A DNA stretch of 64,000 nt, taken from Microcoleus sp. LEGE 07076. Lineage in GTDB: Bacteria > Cyanobacteriota > Cyanobacteriia > Cyanobacteriales > Microcoleaceae. Shown in pieces: positions 7,987 to 16,898 of the stretch. Position numbers and translations under genes: made by a program. The first letter of the stretch is position 1; the number at the start of each line of letters is the position of its first letter. The DNA lies in assembly GCF_015207455.1 (NCBI RefSeq), contig NZ_JADEWV010000004.1, positions 1 to 64,000 of the forward strand, read 5' to 3'. The notes beneath the pieces were generated by a model. The model had not been told where the DNA came from and did not search any database. It was given only the letters and a program-made list of their open reading frames with translations.

Positions 7987-8452
7987 CTTTGTTAACACTC
8001 CTTAATATTTCACCCTTGCGTAGTATAAGATACAACTCTGTCAATAGTAAACTTTCGTAAAAAAACTGAATCTAATATGGCGCGCACAAAGTTTTGAGAT
8101 TTCTGTGCACTCAAACTCGTCGGTACGCGGGGCCGCTTCTCAAATCTCAAATCCCAAATTTTAAATTGTTTGACCCGAAACTTGACAAACTTGTGTAGAG
8201 GGGATATTTAAAAGTTCCCCCGATCGCAAATTCGATCGACACAATGATAGAGTTTTTGTAGTAGAGGCATCTTGACCCCACCAAAAACGGATACAAGTTT
8301 CCGACAGGAGTCGCGATAGTGCCCCAAATTTTAGACTAAGAGTTTCCGCTCCCAGATTCATCTGTAGAGTAAATCTCTGATTCTTCAATCATTTAATCTA
8401 AAATCTCAAATCCACCGACTGTCTTTCCACCCGCCTCCCCTGAACACCGCTG
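7987..8452. other. Intergenic region between crtR and pyk with a dispersed element
   Basis: The divergent promoter region of crtR and pyk. No gene is supported. From about 8267 to 8400 it carries a dispersed element (ACCCCACCAAAAACGG, TTTCCGAC, CCAAATTTTAGAC, CGCTCCCAGATTCA, GTAAATCT in that order). Related copies are at about 43790-43990 and, inverted, at 47575-47650. Confidence 0.6.
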
Positions 8453-10240
8453 ATGCAATTGCCAAAAGCCCTACGCCGAACTAAAATTGTCGCCACCATT
8501 GGCCCTGCCACATCCAACCCACAAGTGCTGCGAAACCTCATAGAAGCTGGTGCTACAACTTTGCGACTCAACTTTTCCCACGGAACAGAAGATGACCACC
8601 TTCGCAGCATTCGCTTAATCCGGCAAACCTCCTTTGAACTCAACCAGCCAGTCGCCATCCTCCAAGACCTCCAAGGGCCAAAAATTCGTTTGGGGCGCTT
8701 TGAAAAAGGCTCTATAGCTGTCAAAAACGGCGCTCCTTTCATTTTGACCAGCCGCCCGGTACTCGGCACAGAGCTGATTTCCTCCGTCACCTACGAACCC
8801 CTAGCTTCGGAAGTCCCAGAAGGAGCGCTGATTTTGCTAGACGACGGGAAAGTGGAAATGCGCGTGGAAAAAGTAGACCCCGGCGCGGGAGAACTCTACT
8901 GCCGCGTTGTCGTCGGCGGGCCACTTTCCAACAACAAAGGCGTGAATTTTCCGGGAGTGTACCTGTCAATTAAGGCGCTCACAGATAAAGACCGCAAAGA
9001 TTTAATGTTCGGCCTCGACCAAGGTGTCGATTGGGTGGCCCTGAGCTTTGTCCGCAATCCCCAGGATATGCTCGAAATCAAAGAATTGATTGCCAGTGCG
9101 GGCAAGCAAGTACCGGTGATTGCTAAGATCGAAAAGCACGAGGCGATCGAACAAATGGAAGAAATTCTCGCCCTTTGCAACGGCGTGATGGTCGCCCGCG
9201 GCGATTTGGGAGTGGAACTGCCCGCCGAAGACGTGCCGATTTTGCAAAAGCGCTTGATTGCCACATCCAACCGCATGGGGATTCCGGTGATTACCGCTAC
9301 CCAGATGCTCGACAGCATGGTGAAAAACCCCCGTCCTACCCGCGCCGAGATTTCCGACGTTGCCAACGCGATTCTGGACGGAACTGACGCGGTGATGCTC
9401 TCGAACGAAACAGCCGTGGGCGACTTCCCTGTCGAAGCGGTGGCGACAATGGCGAGAATTGCGGTGCGGATGGAGAGAGAAGGCATTAAGCGGAATATTA
9501 GAAATGTAGAAGATGTTGGTCGATCGATCCCCAACGGCATCAGCCAAGCAGTCAGCCAAATCTCCGAACAGCTAAACGCCGCCGCCATCATGACATTGAC
9601 CAAAACCGGCTCGACAGCCCGCAACGTCTCGAAGTTCCGACCAAAAACTCCAATTTTGGCAGTTACTCCTCACGTAGACGTAGCCCGACAACTGCAATTA
9701 GTCTGGGGAGTCAAACCCCTGTTGGTGCTAGATTTGCCCTCCACCGGCCAGACATTTCAATCTGCGATCAATGTCGCCCAAGAAAAAAAATTATTGTCCG
9801 ACGGAGATTTAGTGGTGATGACCGCCGGTACTTTGCAAGGGGTGGCCGGATCGACGGATTTGATCAAAGTTGAGATAGTCACAGCCGTTTTAGGCAAAGG
9901 CACCGGTGTCGGTTTGGGATCGGTAAGCGGGATGGCCAGAGTTGCTCGCACTGCAGCAGATGTGTCGAATTTCCACGCCGGAGACATTTTGGTAGTGCAG
10001 CGCACTAGCGCCGATTTTGTGGACATGATTCGCAAAGCAGCCGGTGTGGTGACTGAAGAGGACAGTTTGACTTCTCACGCTGCAATTATCGGGTTGCGCT
10101 TGGGCGTGCCGGTGATGGTGGGCGTGGAGAATGCGATGCGGGTAATTCGGGACGGCACTATGCTGACGCTGGATATGCAGCGGGGTTTGGTTTATTCCGG
10201 GGCCATAGCCGGCTCAACAGACGGAGAACTTGCCGTTTAA
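8453..10240 (+). CDS. pyk: Pyruvate kinase with C-terminal PEP-utilising domain
   Basis: A 595-residue pyruvate kinase, which makes pyruvate and ATP from phosphoenolpyruvate and ADP in glycolysis. It opens with the catalytic barrel (RRTKIVATIGPATSNP, TLRLNFSHGTEDDH, PVIAKIEKHEA, MVARGDLGVELP, ITATQMLDSM, DAVMLSNETAVGDFPVEAV). It is longer than the usual 470 residues because of a C-terminal swivelling domain like that of PEP-utilising enzymes (ILVVQRTSADF, then TSHAAIIGLRLGVPVMVG), with the TSHAAI motif intact. This extension is common in cyanobacterial and Bacillus-type enzymes. Convincing minus-strand ORFs inside are codon-usage shadows. Confidence 0.97.
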   Translation: MQLPKALRRTKIVATIGPATSNPQVLRNLIEAGATTLRLNFSHGTEDDHLRSIRLIRQTSFELNQPVAILQDLQGPKIRLGRFEKGSIAVKNGAPFILTSRPVLGTELISSVTYEPLASEVPEGALILLDDGKVEMRVEKVDPGAGELYCRVVVGGPLSNNKGVNFPGVYLSIKALTDKDRKDLMFGLDQGVDWVALSFVRNPQDMLEIKELIASAGKQVPVIAKIEKHEAIEQMEEILALCNGVMVARGDLGVELPAEDVPILQKRLIATSNRMGIPVITATQMLDSMVKNPRPTRAEISDVANAILDGTDAVMLSNETAVGDFPVEAVATMARIAVRMEREGIKRNIRNVEDVGRSIPNGISQAVSQISEQLNAAAIMTLTKTGSTARNVSKFRPKTPILAVTPHVDVARQLQLVWGVKPLLVLDLPSTGQTFQSAINVAQEKKLLSDGDLVVMTAGTLQGVAGSTDLIKVEIVTAVLGKGTGVGLGSVSGMARVARTAADVSNFHAGDILVVQRTSADFVDMIRKAAGVVTEEDSLTSHAAIIGLRLGVPVMVGVENAMRVIRDGTMLTLDMQRGLVYSGAIAGSTDGELAV

Positions 10241-10435
10241 CAAGTTTATTGCCGTTCGCCTGCGGGATCAAAAACCAGGTTTGGGCCTGTGCGAGTCGAT
10301 CGTCAGCCAGATTTTTCAGCACAAACGGGATTTTTACAGCCCAGCTTTCTCAAGTCCTGAGTTGTGGAATTTTTAATAAAAATTATACAACTCATTGCTT
10401 TTTTTTTAATTTGTGCTATTATTGAAAGTCGTCTT

Positions 10436-10507
10436 GCCGATGTAGCTCAGTGGTAGAGTAACCGATTCGTAATCGGTCGGTCGCGGGTTCAAATCCCGCC
10501 ATCGGCT
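10436..10507 (+). tRNA. tRNA-Thr (anticodon CGT)
   Basis: A 72-nt cloverleaf. The acceptor stem GCCGATG pairs with CATCGGC at 10500-10506, with discriminator T. The anticodon stem-loop is ACCGA-TTCGTAA-TCGGT with anticodon CGT, and the T arm is GCGGG-TTCAAAT-CCCGC. CCA is not encoded. No intron is present. Confidence 0.95.
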
Positions 10508-10597
10508 CTGGGTTTGGGCCATTTTTGCCAAACCAAAGCAATAAAATTAACGGTTAATTAGGTTTGTAGTCAGGACTTTAGTCCTGATTAATTCATT

Positions 10598-11656
10598 TTA
10601 TTTCCTCGGCCGCGGTACGCGAAAACTCAGGGGACTGAGGATTTGATTCAGGGCGCGCAATTGTTCGGCGGTGCCCAAACAAATCAACCTATCTCCTCCT
10701 TCGATCGCCGTTTCTCCAGTTGGCCCGACAATCAAATTGCCCTCACGCTGCCGAATTGCTAACACCAAAGCCCCCGATTGCGATCGCAGTTTTGCATTTC
10801 TCAAAGTTTGTCCGACGTACACGCAACTGTTAGGATCTACCAGAAATTCTTCCATGTAAAAAGAGCGATCGGTTCCTGTCAAAATGCCGTCCACAAAATC
10901 CATAACCTGAGGCCGCAAAGCAGCCGCAGCCATGCGTTTTCCGCCCGTAATGTAGGGGGATACGACAGCATCTGCGCCGCCCCGCTGTAACTTCTTGACG
11001 GCTTCTTCTGTGGTGGCGCGGGCGATCGCCCGTACCTTCGGATTCAGAGTTTTCGCCGACATCACAGTATATAAATTCTCCGCATCCGAGGGCAAAGCTG
11101 CTACTATGCAAATTGCGCGATCGATCCCCACATTCAGCAAAGTTTCATCGAGTGTCGCGTCTCCCTGCACCGCTGTGTATCCCAGCGCCAAAGCAGCCTC
11201 AATCGACTGTACCGCCGAATCTACCACCACAAAAGGGATATTTTCGGCCTCAAATTCCAAGGCAATCTGCCGCCCAGTGCGGCCAAAACCGCAGAGAATG
11301 TAATGCCCCACCAAAGAATCTACCAAACGGTGCTGCTGCCTAATTCTTGCTCCTTCTTGAAAATAGCCTTGGATCAGCGCTTCTGTAAAGCGGTTAACGA
11401 TATAACCAATCACCATGACACCCATTAAAATCAGGCACATGGTAAACATTCGCCCGCGTCTGCCGAGGGGGTGAATTTCGCCGTAGCCGACAGTGGCTAA
11501 GGTAAATACTGTCATGTAAGCCGCATCCAGCAGAGACCATTTTTCGATCTGCCAATACCAGAGAGTACCGGTGCATAAAATTCCGCCCAGGGCGATCGCG
11601 CCGCCCCTTAACTCTTTTTCCAGATGCTGATATTTTTGTTCGAGAATAGAATACAC
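10598..11656 (-). CDS. Potassium channel with RCK (TrkA-N/TrkA-C) domain
   Basis: A 352-residue two-helix K+ channel fused to a regulatory RCK domain, MthK-like in layout. The first transmembrane helix lies near residues 18-35. The pore helix and filter read AYMTVFTLATVGYGEIHP (TVGYGE), and a second helix MCLILMGVMVIGYIV follows. The cytoplasmic part starts GHYILCGFGRTGRQIALEFE with the Rossmann GxGxxG nucleotide site, then VQGDATLDETL. It ends in a TrkA-C-like module (GQTLRNAKLRSQSGALVLAIRQ). RCK channels are gated by nucleotides or divalent cations; the ligand here is unknown. Confidence 0.92.
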   Translation of the reverse strand: MYSILEQKYQHLEKELRGGAIALGGILCTGTLWYWQIEKWSLLDAAYMTVFTLATVGYGEIHPLGRRGRMFTMCLILMGVMVIGYIVNRFTEALIQGYFQEGARIRQQHRLVDSLVGHYILCGFGRTGRQIALEFEAENIPFVVVDSAVQSIEAALALGYTAVQGDATLDETLLNVGIDRAICIVAALPSDAENLYTVMSAKTLNPKVRAIARATTEEAVKKLQRGGADAVVSPYITGGKRMAAAALRPQVMDFVDGILTGTDRSFYMEEFLVDPNSCVYVGQTLRNAKLRSQSGALVLAIRQREGNLIVGPTGETAIEGGDRLICLGTAEQLRALNQILSPLSFRVPRPRK

Positions 11657-11741
11657 CGCTCGGGCTCACCTATTGCCTATTATGTGCTACCAAGTTTAGC
11701 TATTTTTAGCGTACTTATGGCGATCGATTAATCTTTGCCAG

Positions 11742-14258
11742 CTAGGGCTTGTGGATAGGCGATCGCACTTTTTGCTGATTTATAATTTCGTCGCACAAGT
11801 GGCGATCGCTTTCAGTAAGCACCGACTTAACCTGAAGAGAATTGCGAGTTAAATTACAACCCTGCGCCAGCAAATCATCCACATTCAAATTCCACAATAT
11901 CACAGTACCATCGGCAGCCGCACTAGCGATAGTCTTGCCATCTGGACTAAAACTCGCACTCCAAACTGCACTCTTGTGTCCCTTTAAAGTTTTGAGCAAT
12001 GTACCGTCAATTTTCCACAGTCTCACCATTTTGTCTGCACTCGCCGATACCAGTATTTGGCGATCGGGACTAAAATTAATATTTGCAACTTGACTGGGAT
12101 GTTTAAACATACTCATTAGTCTACCGTTTGAGCTCAAAATTTTCACATCTTTCTCGCCTAAGACTGAGGCAGTTATTTGATTGTTTTGCTTAAAATCGTC
12201 ATTTTTTACTTGGTTTTTCTCTTGCTTGAAAGTTTCAATTAGCTTGCCATCAACCTGCCAATTTTTAACTACACGATCGTCGCTAACTGAAATCAGCCTC
12301 TGACTATCCGCACTAAAACTTACCTTGACAATTCGAGCATCATGACCTTTCAACACAGCTTTCAAGCTGCCGTTTGTCTGCCAAATTTTAATCGTCCTAT
12401 CCTCGTTAGTTATTGCCAGCATTTGACTGTCTGGGCTAAAAACAACCAAAGCTAACTTATTGGCTGAATTCAAAAGAATTAGGCGTTTATTAAAACTGTA
12501 AACAACTTGTTCTAGTGCAGTTAAAATCCTAACTTGGATATCTGATGTCACTCCTAGCGATCGGTTCATTTCTTGAACTGCTTTAATGCTTTCGATTAAA
12601 GCTTCAGGTTTTTTATCCGCTGCAAATAGGGTTTCGGAAAACAAACTGAGAGTCAGGATTTTGTGATTTCGTTCCTCAATTGAAGGTTTAATCCAAAAAG
12701 CAACAAGTAAGATAGAAATCAGTAATGCTGAACTTACCGTGAAAATTTGTACTTTAAGTCTTTGTTCGCGCCAGAGTTTAAGTTGAGTAGCTTTTCTAAG
12801 TTTTTGCTGTTCGGCTAATTCTTCTAATAACTGTTTTTCCCGACGCAACAGTTCTATTTCTGCTTGAGTTAGTTGTTCGCGATCGCGCAATTGAGTAAAT
12901 TCTGCCTCTTGACTAGCCGCTAAAAAATGATAATCTTGGGTACTCAAACTTTTACCAGCAGCCCATTCTCGCGCATCTTGCAATGCTTGACCGCGCAACA
13001 ATCGAGATTCATCTTGACAATTCGATCCTATCCATGCTGTTAGAGATTCGGCGTAGGGCCGCAAGTCGCAAAGAGCTTTTTCTACCCAGTTTTGGTTAAA
13101 TATAGCTGCGTAAATGCGGTTATTTACCGTTAATTTGCCACCTCGTTTTACCACCAATCCGCTGAGGCGCAGTTCAGTTTGTTCTGGAGTATCATCGGCA
13201 TCGATCCCCCCAGCCCCCCTTAAGAAGGAGGGTTCTGAAACAGGCAATATTTTTTCGATCCCCCCAGCCCCCCTTAAGAAGGGGGGTTCTGAAACGAGCA
13301 ATATTTTTTGGTATAGTCCTAATAATCTACTAGCGCGGTGCTGATTTCTGAGGAGGCGATCGCGAATTGTCTTCAAATGCACTGGTTCATCAGCAGCTTC
13401 CCAATTATTAATAATCTGAGATTGCACTATCTCCCCAATCAACAATCGGTTCGTAGTAAGGACTTCAGTCCTTCTTCCTAACTCCTGCCCTTGAACAATC
13501 AATTTACAAAGCTTTTGAGTCAGAAACGGTTGACCACCCGTCCACTCCAAAATCTCTTGTAAAACTTCTTGATAATTGTCAACTTTACCCTCAAACCCCT
13601 TGACCAAAGGCAAAGATTCGTGTAACTTAAAACCCTGAAGTTCGATCGCGCGACCAATATTAAACGGCGTGCGAGTGGCATCGCTAATTAAATCCGACGG
13701 CGTAGCGACTCCCAGCAACACAAATGTCAACCGCTGATATTCTGATTTGTGAGCGCGTTTATTGTAGCACGATCTAATCAAGGCAAAAAAATCATCAAGG
13801 GATTCTTTGAAACTGAGAACGCTATCAACTTCATCAATAAAAATGACAATGTTTTGAGAAATCTTTACCAGCAATAACTCTTCAATTAACTCTCCTAAAC
13901 GTTGGACTGGGGACATCAATTCTCTCTCCCGCCACCAAGTCATAAACTCGACTGCGTTAAACAGGTTGAAATTGCACAAAAGTTTGTAAGCGACACCGCC
14001 GTACCACTTGTCGAGGGAGACTTGCTGGTTGCCAATGTCCGAAAGGTCGATCGTAGCACAAGCAACGCCATCAGCCGAGAGCTTTTGTACAGTTCGCACC
14101 AACAAACTAGATTTGCCCATTTGTCGGGAATTGAGCACATAACAAAACTCTCCCGCTTTCAGGGCTTGATAAAGTTCCGAGTCAGCTTGTCGCACCACAT
14201 AGGTAGGCGCATCTTGCGGGAGACTGCCGCCGATTTGATATTGGTAATCGACTGTCAT
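11742..14258 (-). CDS. AAA_35 ATPase with transmembrane helix and WD40 repeats
   Basis: An 838-residue multidomain protein. The N-terminal AAA-like (AAA_35) ATPase has the motif VLNSRQMGKSSLL (Lys49, Ser50) and a Walker B strand NIVIFIDEVDSVLSF near residue 140. A winged-helix-like part follows, then a charged coiled region (residues 440-500), one transmembrane helix (near FTVSSALLISILLVAFWIK) and about five WD40 blades (IKIWQ, VKNWQ, VRLWK, VILWN endings). The middle carries two in-frame insertions made of dispersed repeat DNA (13201-13309 and about 13449-13476). It is the last gene of a leftward unit, 19 bp after a pilin-like gene. Signalling at the membrane is likely, but the trigger is unknown. 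Confidence 0.88.
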   Translation of the reverse strand: MTVDYQYQIGGSLPQDAPTYVVRQADSELYQALKAGEFCYVLNSRQMGKSSLLVRTVQKLSADGVACATIDLSDIGNQQVSLDKWYGGVAYKLLCNFNLFNAVEFMTWWRERELMSPVQRLGELIEELLLVKISQNIVIFIDEVDSVLSFKESLDDFFALIRSCYNKRAHKSEYQRLTFVLLGVATPSDLISDATRTPFNIGRAIELQGFKLHESLPLVKGFEGKVDNYQEVLQEILEWTGGQPFLTQKLCKLIVQGQELGRRTEVLTTNRLLIGEIVQSQIINNWEAADEPVHLKTIRDRLLRNQHRASRLLGLYQKILLVSEPPFLRGAGGIEKILPVSEPSFLRGAGGIDADDTPEQTELRLSGLVVKRGGKLTVNNRIYAAIFNQNWVEKALCDLRPYAESLTAWIGSNCQDESRLLRGQALQDAREWAAGKSLSTQDYHFLAASQEAEFTQLRDREQLTQAEIELLRREKQLLEELAEQQKLRKATQLKLWREQRLKVQIFTVSSALLISILLVAFWIKPSIEERNHKILTLSLFSETLFAADKKPEALIESIKAVQEMNRSLGVTSDIQVRILTALEQVVYSFNKRLILLNSANKLALVVFSPDSQMLAITNEDRTIKIWQTNGSLKAVLKGHDARIVKVSFSADSQRLISVSDDRVVKNWQVDGKLIETFKQEKNQVKNDDFKQNNQITASVLGEKDVKILSSNGRLMSMFKHPSQVANINFSPDRQILVSASADKMVRLWKIDGTLLKTLKGHKSAVWSASFSPDGKTIASAAADGTVILWNLNVDDLLAQGCNLTRNSLQVKSVLTESDRHLCDEIINQQKVRSPIHKP
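13201..13309 (-). repeat. Two 54-bp palindromic repeat copies inside the coding frame
   Basis: Two copies of a CCCCCCAGCCCCCCTTAAGAAG-type element start at 13201 and 13255. The 54-bp period equals 18 codons, so the frame is kept. On the coding strand they yield two copies of a segment containing SEPPFLRGAGGI / SEPSFLRGAGGI. Related intergenic copies are at 16899-16980 and about 57995-58035. Confidence 0.9.
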
Positions 14259-14277
14259 AATTTTGCCTATAGTTGAA

Positions 14278-14781
14278 TTATTTGGTCACTTGTGTTGTGC
14301 CTTTACCGCAAATAACTTTGCCATTTAGATAAATTGGTTCTGCTGGTTTAATTGTACCGTCAGAATCAGTTTCGCACAAGATGGATGTTGTTGTCATTTC
14401 ATCTTGAGCAGCATTTGGCTCAACTGCTTTAGCAGGAACTACAAACACACCGCCGACATAACTTTTAGGTCCTTCTTGCTTGGATACTCCGTAATTAAAG
14501 GCTGCCTTATCAGTAGCGCGAATTGAATATTTGTACCATTTTGTTTTTGTTTCAATGTCAAGTCCTAAATCAGGAATATGATCGCTAAAAGCACCTTTTT
14601 TTGCAAATTTAGCTTGCTGAGTTTTGTTCATAAAACTAATATAATGTTTGCCTTCCGATTGCTTACCACCATTTACACTACTCAGATAAGATGGTAGAGC
14701 GATCGCGGTCAATACTCCAATGCACATTAAAAGCACTAAACATCCGCAACCATTAACTGGCTTAGAATTTTCTTGACGCAT
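14278..14781 (-). CDS. Type IV pilin-like protein (Pilin_GH type) 1
   Basis: A 167-residue protein with a short polar N-terminus, one hydrophobic helix (CLVLLMCIGVLTAIALPSYL) and a globular domain. The ALPSYLSSV end of the helix and the later pattern KHYISFMNKTQQAKF, AAFNYGVS, SYVGGVFVVPAKAVEPNAA match the cyanobacterial 'type IV pilin-like G and H' family. The normal prepilin site (G-F-T-x-x-E) is not intact: NGCGCLVLL has no Glu at +5. Assembly into pili is therefore doubtful. Its C-terminus holds a likely disulphide pair (SILCETDSDG and KVICGKG). Its closest relatives in view are the genes at 14889 and 19427. Confidence 0.8.
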   Translation of the reverse strand: MRQENSKPVNGCGCLVLLMCIGVLTAIALPSYLSSVNGGKQSEGKHYISFMNKTQQAKFAKKGAFSDHIPDLGLDIETKTKWYKYSIRATDKAAFNYGVSKQEGPKSYVGGVFVVPAKAVEPNAAQDEMTTTSILCETDSDGTIKPAEPIYLNGKVICGKGTTQVTK

Positions 14782-14799
14782 GGTATTAGTCTCCTATTT

Positions 14800-14823
14800 G
14801 TTTGTAGTAAGGACTTTAGTCCT
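14800..14823. repeat. Short palindromic element AGGACTTTAGTCCT
   Basis: A 24-bp copy of a dispersed element built on AGGACT-TT-AGTCCT preceded by GTTTGTAGT. Other copies are at about 10563-10588, 15420-15445 and 43639-43663, with a coding copy at 13449-13476. Here it stands just upstream of a pilin-like gene. Confidence 0.75.
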
Positions 14824-14888
14824 CAAAAAGTGAATTAAATGCCGATTTGAGTTTGTAATCTGCTGTCATTATCCGCCCTAGAATTCGA

Positions 14889-15404
14889 TTATTCTGTTAC
14901 TGCTGTCGTGCCTTTACCGCAAGCAGTTTTACCATTTTGATAAGTGGGTTCTGGCGGTTGAATTGAACCGGGAGAATCAGCTTTACACAATATGGCTAAT
15001 GTCTTGAGTTCATCTTTTGCAGCATTTGGCTCAACTTCTTTAGCAGGAAATACAAAGACACCGCCGACATAACTTATACTTTTTGAGTGCTTGGATACTC
15101 CGTAATTAAATGCTGCTTGCTTGGTGGCGCGAACTAAATACTTGTAATTTGGGGTTTCAGTTTGAATGCCTATTCCCAACGCTTCAACCGAATTAGCCAA
15201 AGTATTTTTTTGAGCAAAATAGGCTTTCTGCTCTCTGTTCATTGAGCTAACATACTGTTTTGGTTCCGAGGGAATTTCCAGAATTACCTCATTAATAAAT
15301 GAGGGGCGAGCTAGCACGCCAATTACTCCGACGTAGATTAAAAACAGCAAGCATTCGTAACGATAAAGTGAAAGGTTAGATAACAGATTTTTTTTGGGAC
15401 TCAT
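14889..15404 (-). CDS. Type IV pilin-like protein (Pilin_GH type) 2
   Basis: A 171-residue paralogue of the gene at 14278. The globular part is clearly homologous (KQYVSSMNREQKAYFAQK, AAFNYGVSKHSKS, YVGGVFVFPAKEVEPNAAKDE, ILCKADSPGSIQPPEP, ACGKGTTAV). The N-terminal helix (YECLLFLIYVGVIGVLARPSFI) is a degraded pilin helix without the Gly/Glu processing signals. It is probably a membrane-anchored ectodomain protein rather than a pilus subunit. It lies between pilin-like gene 1 and the SPFH gene, all leftward. Confidence 0.78.
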   Translation of the reverse strand: MSPKKNLLSNLSLYRYECLLFLIYVGVIGVLARPSFINEVILEIPSEPKQYVSSMNREQKAYFAQKNTLANSVEALGIGIQTETPNYKYLVRATKQAAFNYGVSKHSKSISYVGGVFVFPAKEVEPNAAKDELKTLAILCKADSPGSIQPPEPTYQNGKTACGKGTTAVTE

Positions 15405-15546
15405 GGTATTGCATCCTCTTTGTTTGTAGTCAGGACTTTAGTCCTAAAATCTCAATTAAATGCAGCGAGGCAGAGCCTCTGGATCTGCGTCACCAGGCGG
15501 AGCCTGGTAACGAGGAGGAACGAGGAGGAGTAGGTAAGAATAATCC

Positions 15547-16107
15547 CTAATATCGCAACTTTTGTGCTTGTTTTTTGTCGGAATATTCGGGTTTAATCGC
15601 TTTACTGCCGATCGCAAAATCGCGCAACTCCACCCTCGTAAACTTCACACCCCACGGATCGGTGGTTGTATCCAACTCCTCCACTAAAGTATTATTGAGT
15701 TGATGGCGAGCTGTATGAAGTTCCTCGACACTTAATTGAGCAATCTGAGTCCGAATCGAAAGAATCAGCATATTGAACATCGCTTCCTTGAGATTCTGCA
15801 CTTTGTAGGAAGCTTTTTCTAAGTCAATTACTCGCCAGTACACAATAAATTCAAGGGTGACAAAAACCCGATCGCGAGTTGCACATTGTTGCGGTGGCAG
15901 TTTTAACATTTGCTCGCGCAGAGTTTGTTTGTAAGCGACTGTTTCGACAAACGGAATCAGAAATGTTAAACCGGGTTCGAGTTTTTTGCGATCGTACTTT
16001 CCGAAAATCTCAACTAAAGCTTCATCTCCTTGACGGACGATTTTAACGCTACTGACTAAAGATACTCCAGTGATTGCAAACAACACCATCAAAAAATACT
16101 GATACAT
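15547..16107 (-). CDS. Short SPFH/band-7 (stomatin-like) protein
   Basis: A 186-residue band-7 protein. An N-terminal membrane hairpin (YQYFLMVLFAITGVSLVSSV) is followed by the SPFH core (VRQGDEALVEIFGKYDRKKLEPGLTFLIPF in parts, then LPPQQCATRDRVFVTLEFIVYWRV and the end motif WGVKFTRVELRDF). Full-length family members run to about 300 residues with a coiled-coil and oligomerisation tail. This one stops soon after the SPFH domain, so it is a trimmed version. The adjacent NfeD gene is the classic SPFH partner. Such pairs organise membrane microdomains and protease access; that role is family knowledge. Confidence 0.88.
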   Translation of the reverse strand: MYQYFLMVLFAITGVSLVSSVKIVRQGDEALVEIFGKYDRKKLEPGLTFLIPFVETVAYKQTLREQMLKLPPQQCATRDRVFVTLEFIVYWRVIDLEKASYKVQNLKEAMFNMLILSIRTQIAQLSVEELHTARHQLNNTLVEELDTTTDPWGVKFTRVELRDFAIGSKAIKPEYSDKKQAQKLRY

Positions 16108-16204
16108 AGTGAATCTCCTGGTAAATAGTTGATAGTTGATTTCTTAGTCTCGCGTTGCGCGGACTTTGTTTGACAAGAAGCGATTTCAATCGCCGCTCAA
16201 GCAG

Positions 16205-16744
16205 TTAACTGTTGCTAATTAATCTGTCAGGTATCACAATCAGCGTGTTTCCTTCCCGGCGCAAAACGTAAACTTTTTGTCTGGGTGCGATTCCTTGGGA
16301 ATCTTCATTGCGAGCTTTCCAAGAAGCACCTTCATAAATCACCATTCCGATTTCTCCCGATAAAATTTCGGAGATAGTTGTGGCTGCGGTGGCTTCGGGA
16401 ATTACAAACTTTTTGCGAACAATGAAAATCGGTCTAATCCAGATACTTAGGGCGAGAGAAATTCCCATCCAGTAGGATATCTGCCAGTCAAAATCTTCAT
16501 ACATTACGTTCGCCCAATCAAACTGAAATGCTACTGATCCTCTCCACAAAATAAAGGATGAAATTAGAGCAGCAACTCCCATCATCAGCGCGTAAAACCT
16601 GTATCTTTGGGGCTGAGTTTTTTGGATAAATAGATCGATCGCACTTAGTACAACCCCTAGCAGCAACCAAAACATCGGCGGTGTGAAAGCGAAACCCGGT
16701 TGATTAGTGGCTAACGCTAGCGACCAAATTAGGAGAGAATGCAC
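16205..16744 (-). CDS. NfeD-like membrane protein
   Basis: A 179-residue protein with about four hydrophobic helices in the first 120 residues (including MFWLLLGVVLSAIDLFI and YALMMGVAALISSFIL). It has a C-terminal OB-fold-like domain with the NfeD pattern (LSGEIGMVIYEGASWKARNEDSQGI, then KVYVLRREGNTLIVIP). It is the short NfeD form without the ClpP-type protease domain. It is the first gene of the leftward unit that continues with the SPFH gene. Its start is about 93 bp from a two-copy iteron cluster at 16837-16857. Confidence 0.8.
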   Translation of the reverse strand: MHSLLIWSLALATNQPGFAFTPPMFWLLLGVVLSAIDLFIQKTQPQRYRFYALMMGVAALISSFILWRGSVAFQFDWANVMYEDFDWQISYWMGISLALSIWIRPIFIVRKKFVIPEATAATTISEILSGEIGMVIYEGASWKARNEDSQGIAPRQKVYVLRREGNTLIVIPDRLISNS

Positions 16745-16836
16745 AATGCTTTTACCTCGTTTTGATGCGATTCAACCTTGTTATTTCTCATCTAATCAGG
16801 CCGCTATTTGAGTTCGTGAGTGACTTCTTCGAGAAT

Positions 16837-16857
16837 TCATCGACTTTTCATCGACTT
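16837..16857 (-). promoter_or_regulatory. Iteron cluster A (2 copies, 11-bp phase)
   Basis: TCATCGACTT at 16837-16846 and 16848-16857 (AAGTCGATGA on the minus strand), 11 bp apart. It is positioned about 93 bp upstream of the leftward NfeD start and in the same orientation relative to that gene as cluster C is to the pilin-like gene at 19427. Confidence 0.65.
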
Positions 16858-16898
16858 TAGGAGTAGTTACAGAATCTTGGCAAGACTACTAGATTTCG

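Noticed and set aside
8896-9624. A 242-codon minus-strand ORF and a 185-codon one overlapping it
   Set aside because: They are antisense to pyk, whose protein is complete and unmistakable; composition is that of a codon shadow.
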